The position numbers and the translations under genes are program-made. A stretch of DNA of 64,000 nt from NCBI RefSeq assembly GCF_001640805.2, contig NC_066851.1, forward strand, positions 23,279,493-23,343,492. Direction: 5' to 3'. A model generated the notes under the pieces. That model was not told where the DNA came from. It was given only the letters and a program-made list of their open reading frames with translations, and searched no databases. Positions 59,201 through 64,000 of the stretch are shown here, one piece after another; position 1 is the stretch's first letter, and every line of letters begins with the position of its first letter. This stretch comes from Lates calcarifer (Eukaryota > Chordata > Actinopteri > Centropomidae).

Positions 59201-60601
59201 TTATCTCTGACTGATCTGTTCCACAGTCACAGAGACCTTCACTGGTAAGATCTTCACTGGAGGTTCATCCCAAGTGTCAAAGTATGGAAACATCTTCTCA
59301 GTGAAAGTGTGTGTGAAGGTGTGTATGTGTGTGTTAGTATCAGGATCAGAGAACGACAACTTTCCTCTGTTCCAGTCCAGATTCACTCTGATCCTCTGGA
59401 GCTTCTTCTTAACTGAGAGAACAGTGGATGAAGCTGATGGTGAGAGTTCAAAGTAGTTACCTTTATACAGCCATATTCTCCATAATCCAGACTGTATGAA
59501 TCCCTTCCTCTGGACAGACTCTGCTAACACACCCAGTTCCCAGTATGTACTGTCTCCAACCTCGACATCCCAGCTGTGAGTCCCTGAGTTAAAACCCTCA
59601 GAGCCCAGGACAGAGCGGTAATAATCAAATCTCTCTGGATTGTCAGGAAGCTGCTGTTCCTCTCCTAGTCTCACACTGGTCAGATCTTCAGACAGGATCA
59701 GTTCTGGATGAGCAGTGTTTGGGTCCAGAACCACAGGACTGTAGGAGACCATGTCCTTCATCTTGTTCCAGATGTTGAAGGTCAGGTTGCCCAGGTGTTT
59801 GGCCTGGTCTATCAGAGCTCCTGAGAGCAGCTGGTGATCCTCCAGCAGGGGGCGCTGCTGGACTCTTTCCACTGCAGCCTTGTAGTTGTTGAGGAATGAG
59901 ACGTCTTCAGCTCTCAGCTCGTCCTCTGTGGCTCTGACTGTGTGTGAAAGAGCTGCTATCTCTCTGCTCAGAGCCTCCATCTTCTCCTTCATCATCTGAC
60001 TCTTCTGCTCCTCTTCCTCCCTCAGTGCAGCCATCCTGGCCTCCTCTTCCTCTTCTAGAAACTGGTGAAGCTTCTTAAACTGCTCCTTAATCTGCCTCTC
60101 TGTGTGTCGGGCCTGGACCTTAATGTGTTCTGCTGTTTGATCAAACTTCACTTTAACTTCTTCTAAACTCTTTAACTTCTCCTTTAAGGGCTCCAGAGTT
60201 TCCTGAAGTTCCTTCTTGTGTTGTTGTGCAGCTTCATCGATGGGACTGAAGCTGTGGTTTTTGTGTGTTACTGAATGTAGACAGACGACACACACTGGCT
60301 GCTGATGGTCCAGACAGAAGAGTTTGAGTTTCTCAGAGTGCAGACTGCAGAGATCCTCTGAAGATCTCTGATCTCTCTCCTGTAAGAAGGACTCACACAG
60401 GTTCTTTAACACCAGGTTACAGGGTGGATCTTCTCTTGAAGATCTTCTCTTACAAACTGGACACTCTTGTGTTTGTTTCTCTCTCCACCATCTCTTCAGA
60501 CAGTCTTTACAGAAGCTGTGGCTACATGACAGAACAACAGGATCTCTAAAGACCTCCTGACAGACCGGACAGCAGAGATCCTCCTCTGATCTGGAAGCCA
60601 T
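59201..60601 (-). CDS. TRIM35 / zinc-binding protein A33-like E3 ubiquitin ligase (TRIM copy 3)
   Basis: A 466-residue single-exon TRIM with an intact RING (Cys11, Cys14, Cys26, His28, Cys31, Cys34, Cys47, Cys50), B-box 2 (Cys85 to His116), acidic coiled coil and PRY-SPRY. It differs from copy 2 at a few scattered residues up to about residue 280 and is fully identical from [12 protein letters not shown] to [10 protein letters not shown]. It then differs clearly in one SPRY patch: after SVQRKG it reads [20 protein letters not shown], where copy 2 has [20 protein letters not shown]. The upstream flank and 109-base 5'UTR intron match copy 2. Family function: RING ubiquitin ligase with SPRY target recognition. 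It lies 54 kb from the other copies, in the same orientation. Confidence 0.9.
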   Translation of the reverse strand: MASRSEEDLCCPVCQEVFRDPVVLSCSHSFCKDCLKRWWREKQTQECPVCKRRSSREDPPCNLVLKNLCESFLQERDQRSSEDLCSLHSEKLKLFCLDHQQPVCVVCLHSVTHKNHSFSPIDEAAQQHKKELQETLEPLKEKLKSLEEVKVKFDQTAEHIKVQARHTERQIKEQFKKLHQFLEEEEEARMAALREEEEQKSQMMKEKMEALSREIAALSHTVRATEDELRAEDVSFLNNYKAAVERVQQRPLLEDHQLLSGALIDQAKHLGNLTFNIWNKMKDMVSYSPVVLDPNTAHPELILSEDLTSVRLGEEQQLPDNPERFDYYRSVLGSEGFNSGTHSWDVEVGDSTYWELGVLAESVQRKGFIQSGLWRIWLYKGNYFELSPSASSTVLSVKKKLQRIRVNLDWNRGKLSFSDPDTNTHIHTFTHTFTEKMFPYFDTWDEPPVKILPVKVSVTVEQISQR

Positions 60602-60616
60602 TTAGTCTGAGTGAAG

Positions 60617-60725
60617 CTGAAAACACAGCAGACAGAAAGTACAGTCAGTCATGGCTCCCCTCCCTCCTCTACTAACTTCACTGAGATTCACTTTCACTTT
60701 GAGTGGTGGTTTTAGTCAAACTCAC
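60617..60725 (-). other. 5'UTR intron of TRIM copy 3
   Basis: Donor GAAG/GTGAGT at 60726/60725 and acceptor TTTTCAG at 60617-60618. Same 109-base length and position relative to the ATG as in copy 2. Confidence 0.6.
60686..60700 (-). promoter_or_regulatory. IRF/ISRE-like element, TRIM copy 3
   Basis: AAAGTGAAAGTGAAT on the minus strand, identical to 4923-4937: two AAGTGA hexamers inside the 5'UTR intron. Confidence 0.5.
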
Positions 60726-61392
60726 CTTCAGTGTGTGGAGAGTCAGCAGGTTGAAGCAGCAGTGTTGTAGTTTTCCTCTTTTCTCTCCTGTAGCTGGACT
60801 CACTCAGAGGAAGCTGTTAGTTTGGTCTGAAGGTGAATCTGATCAAATGTTTTTCACTCTGTGTGTCTCTCTTTAGTGACGAGGAACAAACTGTTTCCTG
60901 GTTTGTCTCAGGTGAGTTGTGTGAGGGGTGGAGCTTTGTCAGTGCTCCTCTGTTAAATGCTGTTGCTTCACTTGTGACACAGGATGAGTTTCATTTCAAA
61001 GGTTTGAATTATTGCTGGAAATGCAGACTGATAATTTGCAGCAGAAAGCTGCTACAGCTCTGTTGAAGTTTCAGTTAACTTATGTTGACGTCATCAGCCG
61101 AAGGGTTCACAGACTTTTTCCAAACTACACTGTGAATGTTTGAATTATGTTTCCAATCTGAACAAGAACAACATGATGATTTGATGAGTGTTAGTGGTCA
61201 AAATATGTTGTGTTTATTCATCTTCATCAGATCTTATCATATTTTAAGACACATTTTTATAGAAATGTAGATAATTTCAAAGGGTTTACTTACGTTTTCT
61301 TGCCATGTATGTGTGGACTCTACTATACTCTAAAATACTTAAAATGTAGAAAATACTTCCTGTGACATCCTTCTAAATAAAAGCTCCATTGT
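60726..61392 (-). promoter_or_regulatory. 5'UTR exon and upstream flank, TRIM copy 3
   Basis: Near-identical to 4963-5265 in its first ~300 bases; the part beyond 60825 also matches the relic at 58320-58755. It probably contains the non-coding first exon and promoter. No TATA box is seen. Confidence 0.5.
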
Positions 61393-62389
61393 GCCACTGT
61401 TATGTAATGTAATGCTCATATTAAAAAATAATTACCAACTATTTTGATAGCTGAAATATTGTTTGTTACTTTTGGAAATAGAAGTAAACACATCTCTCTT
61501 TACAGAATCACGAACAAACAAGACCAGTGAAAACCTGCAGTTACTGCAGTGTGTCTCTACTCTTCAGCCTCTCTCTGAGGAACTGAATGTGTATAACGAC
61601 TGTGTTTACACAAAAAGACCCTGTGCCTAGTAGCATAGTGTTTCAGACAGAGCTTTGGAGTGTTAATGAAAGATGAAGGTAAAACATGTATCAGCTGTGA
61701 ATACTTGTCTTCCACAGAGGATGATCCTCATGTTTTTGGTCATTATCTGACCTTACCATAATATTCACAGATGAGGTTGAGGATGATGTGATTCAAGTTT
61801 CAGTCCATTAATTAACAGGGACAAAGAGTGTTTTGGATTTGTTGGGAAATTCCACAAAGTATTAAACAAATAATTCAAAATTTTACAGAAACTTTTTTAG
61901 TTTTAGTTTTACCAGTTTCTAAAATATGATCATATTTACATCAGAGTCGATTAGATTATATAAATCTATCTCTGTGGAAGGTGAATTGCTTTATTGCACC
62001 AGCAGGGAGTCAGCTAGAGATAAAAATAGGACAAATGGAGAGTATTGATGAAACACTCAAATGTTCTGAATGTAAAATATAATGAATTAATGTACAAACA
62101 AGGATTAGTCAGGCGATGTGACCCAGAAGTCAATGAGAGGCATCAGATCAGGCTAATGAGATGGAGAGATCGAACCAACGGCGATAAAAATTTCACAATC
62201 ACTAATCTGTGACAGACACGGGTTGTGAAACCTTGTTTGTGTGTGTGTGTGAATAAATCCTTATCCCCTGATTACTATGCAGCTGCTGACTTTTCCAACC
62301 CAGCTTTGAAGTGAGGAGCTCCAGAGGAGAGAGAAGAGAGCACTTTGATGTGAGCGTTAGATTAGGATGAAAAAGATGACGACGACACA

Positions 62390-62560
62390 GCAGTGGCGGC
62401 GGCGGCGAAGGCCACACTGTTACCACTCATTAACGCGAGATACGAGAGATCCTGAGGAGGACGAACACGCTGCTTTGTAGTTTTTCCTTTCTTCTTTTTT
62501 AGCGGTGAATAAAAAGGAGCGCCTGCTGTCTCTCTCAGTTCGTTGTAAGGTCATTCATTA
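62390..62560 (+). promoter_or_regulatory. GC-rich patch with TATA-like box
   Basis: A GGCGGCGGCGGCGAAGG tract is followed about 100 bases later by GAATAAAAAGGAGCGCC and CTCTCTCAGTTCG. This could be a promoter/first-exon segment of a gene I cannot otherwise see, on either strand; the minus strand has a 22-codon ATG frame across the GCC repeat. Confidence 0.25.
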
Positions 62561-63104
62561 ACGTGGGTAATTACTTTCAGGACTCTGTGTGTGTGTTCTG
62601 GCCCTTTTCCTACAGATTATTACTATAACACTGCTGAATATGGTGTTCTCAGTCTTAGTGAAATGAACTCAGAAGCCTGGTGGATCTGGGAGGATTATTC
62701 CTCCATAGTAATAAGCCTGAATGTGAGTGTGACCATGTGCATGCTATATTTGAAACCTGTTTTTTTCCTCTCTGTTTTGGCCTTCTATCCTCATTGAACC
62801 AGGCGTTTTTCACTCCCACAGAAAAATCTGAAAAGGCTGGTCTAATGTACTGTGGGTGTGAAAAACAGAGCTTCTCCAAAACAATGACGCACGCCCGTTA
62901 AGACAGGGTCAGATCATCAAGAAACAAACTTCTTTTTGTTTTCAGCTTCTGCTATAATTGCTCATTTTTAAATATCATCTGTGCAAATGTCACAATACAG
63001 GCGTTGTTACGGATCTGCAACCAATTACAGCCAAGATAAGAAAAGTGCAGTAGGATAAGAAAACCCCAATAGTGTAGTTTTCTAAAACAGTCTCAGAAAT
63101 TATT

Positions 63105-63195
63105 TGATACATCAATCACTGAATTGCCAGAAAATTTATCAACAACTATTTTCATAATAATTATTTTTTGACTGTTACAAATTTGAAATCTGAAG
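63105..63195. mobile_element. teleost MITE-like repeat, family A fragment
   Basis: GATACATCAATCACTGAATT and ATCAACAACTATTTTCATAA match the end region of family A. Confidence 0.45.
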
Positions 63196-63925
63196 AAATA
63201 ATCTTGGGTATAGAGACATTATGATGGGCATTTTCTATCATTTGCTATATTTGTGTTTTAGCCAGCGTTAGCATTAAGAGCTGATTACTAACCACAGGTG
63301 TAAGTCATTGTTGCGTTTACAAGGCAAAAGGTTAGAAAACATCCTCGGGGCAACATTACTGCTTCATCCTCTAATGTTGGACAGATGGCAGACTGAACGG
63401 TACGGTGACTCACTATCGCAAAGCGGTATTACCAGAAGGGTAATAGCATCCTAATTTCAGTAGAGGAATATATGTAATAGAAGATAACATAAGATAAAAA
63501 GTCAACAAAGTTATTACAATACATCCCGAGGGAGACATGAATGTATGAACAATTTTATGAGAATCCATCAAATAGTTGTCAAGATCTTTCAACCAATTCC
63601 CAACAAAAATTCCAACCTCCTGAGAATCAACAACTAAAAACATTTGTATTTTTGAATGAGTCCAACTTGACTTTGAAGCAAACTGGACAAACAGTCAATG
63701 ACAGTATTAAATTAGTTGATCCTGGTGACTGTGTCGGCCCTGAAAAGACTGATCAGACCTGCTGATCTCCATTAAAAACCACCCAGGACTCCAGAGCTGA
63801 CATGTGACATTCACTGACTCCAGACTGTTATTGTTGTTGTTGGGATGGGAGGTCAAATCAACCCAGAAACATCAGCACATCATGTTTTCAGTCTGACTCA
63901 AACCCACTGACTTCAAGGCAAACGT

Positions 63926-63951
63926 GCACACACACACACACACACACACAC
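63926..63951. repeat. (CA)n microsatellite
   Basis: About 13 CA units. Confidence 0.9.
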
Positions 63952-64000
63952 CTGAAAATCATAGTTTCCCTGGAAACAGCCCAGAGGCTCCATTAAGGTA

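Larger units (their letters stand above)
61393..64000. other. intergenic right end of the window
   Basis: No gene is recognised. It includes a GC-rich patch with a TATA-like box (62390-62560), a family A repeat fragment and a CA array. Confidence 0.5.

Overview
The window is vertebrate nuclear DNA, almost certainly from a ray-finned (teleost, percomorph-like) fish. It has intron-split genes of vertebrate families, many CA/GT microsatellites, remnants of repeats that are abundant in teleosts, and near-identical copies of a fish-type TRIM gene of the TRIM35 / zinc-binding protein A33-like group. Every gene I can support lies on the minus strand.

Layout. (1) 1.4-5.3 kb: a tandem pair of TRIM genes. 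The left one is a pseudogene whose RING is cut off at a hAT-like transposon end; the right one is intact and has a 5'UTR intron carrying an IRF-type element. (2) 11.6-29.4 kb: SGPP1 (sphingosine-1-phosphate phosphatase 1) in three coding exons with all three lipid-phosphatase motifs. (3) 31.7-35.7 kb: a SERTA-domain gene closest to SERTAD4. (4) 41.5-54.4 kb: SYT16, six coding exons with a transmembrane segment, C2A and C2B; its first coding exon was not found. (5) 58.3-61.4 kb: a third, intact TRIM copy in the same orientation, plus a diverged copy of its upstream flank with no gene attached. The rest is introns and intergenic DNA with LINE, MITE and microsatellite remnants.

The SGPP1-SYT16 linkage matches human 14q23. 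The SERTAD4-like gene beside SYT16 mirrors SYT14-SERTAD4 on human 1q32, which suggests an ancient duplicate retained in this fish. Three exons (SGPP1 exon 1, the SERTA exon, the SYT16 C2A exon) are each one base too long for their reading frame. This looks like assembly error or recent lesions and affects any protein predicted from the window.

The most interesting unit is the TRIM set. The copies are almost identical in the RING, B-box, coiled coil and 5' flank but differ in a short patch of the SPRY domain, and an interferon-type element sits in the 5'UTR intron. The two intact copies form direct repeats around the conserved SGPP1-SERTAD-SYT16 block.
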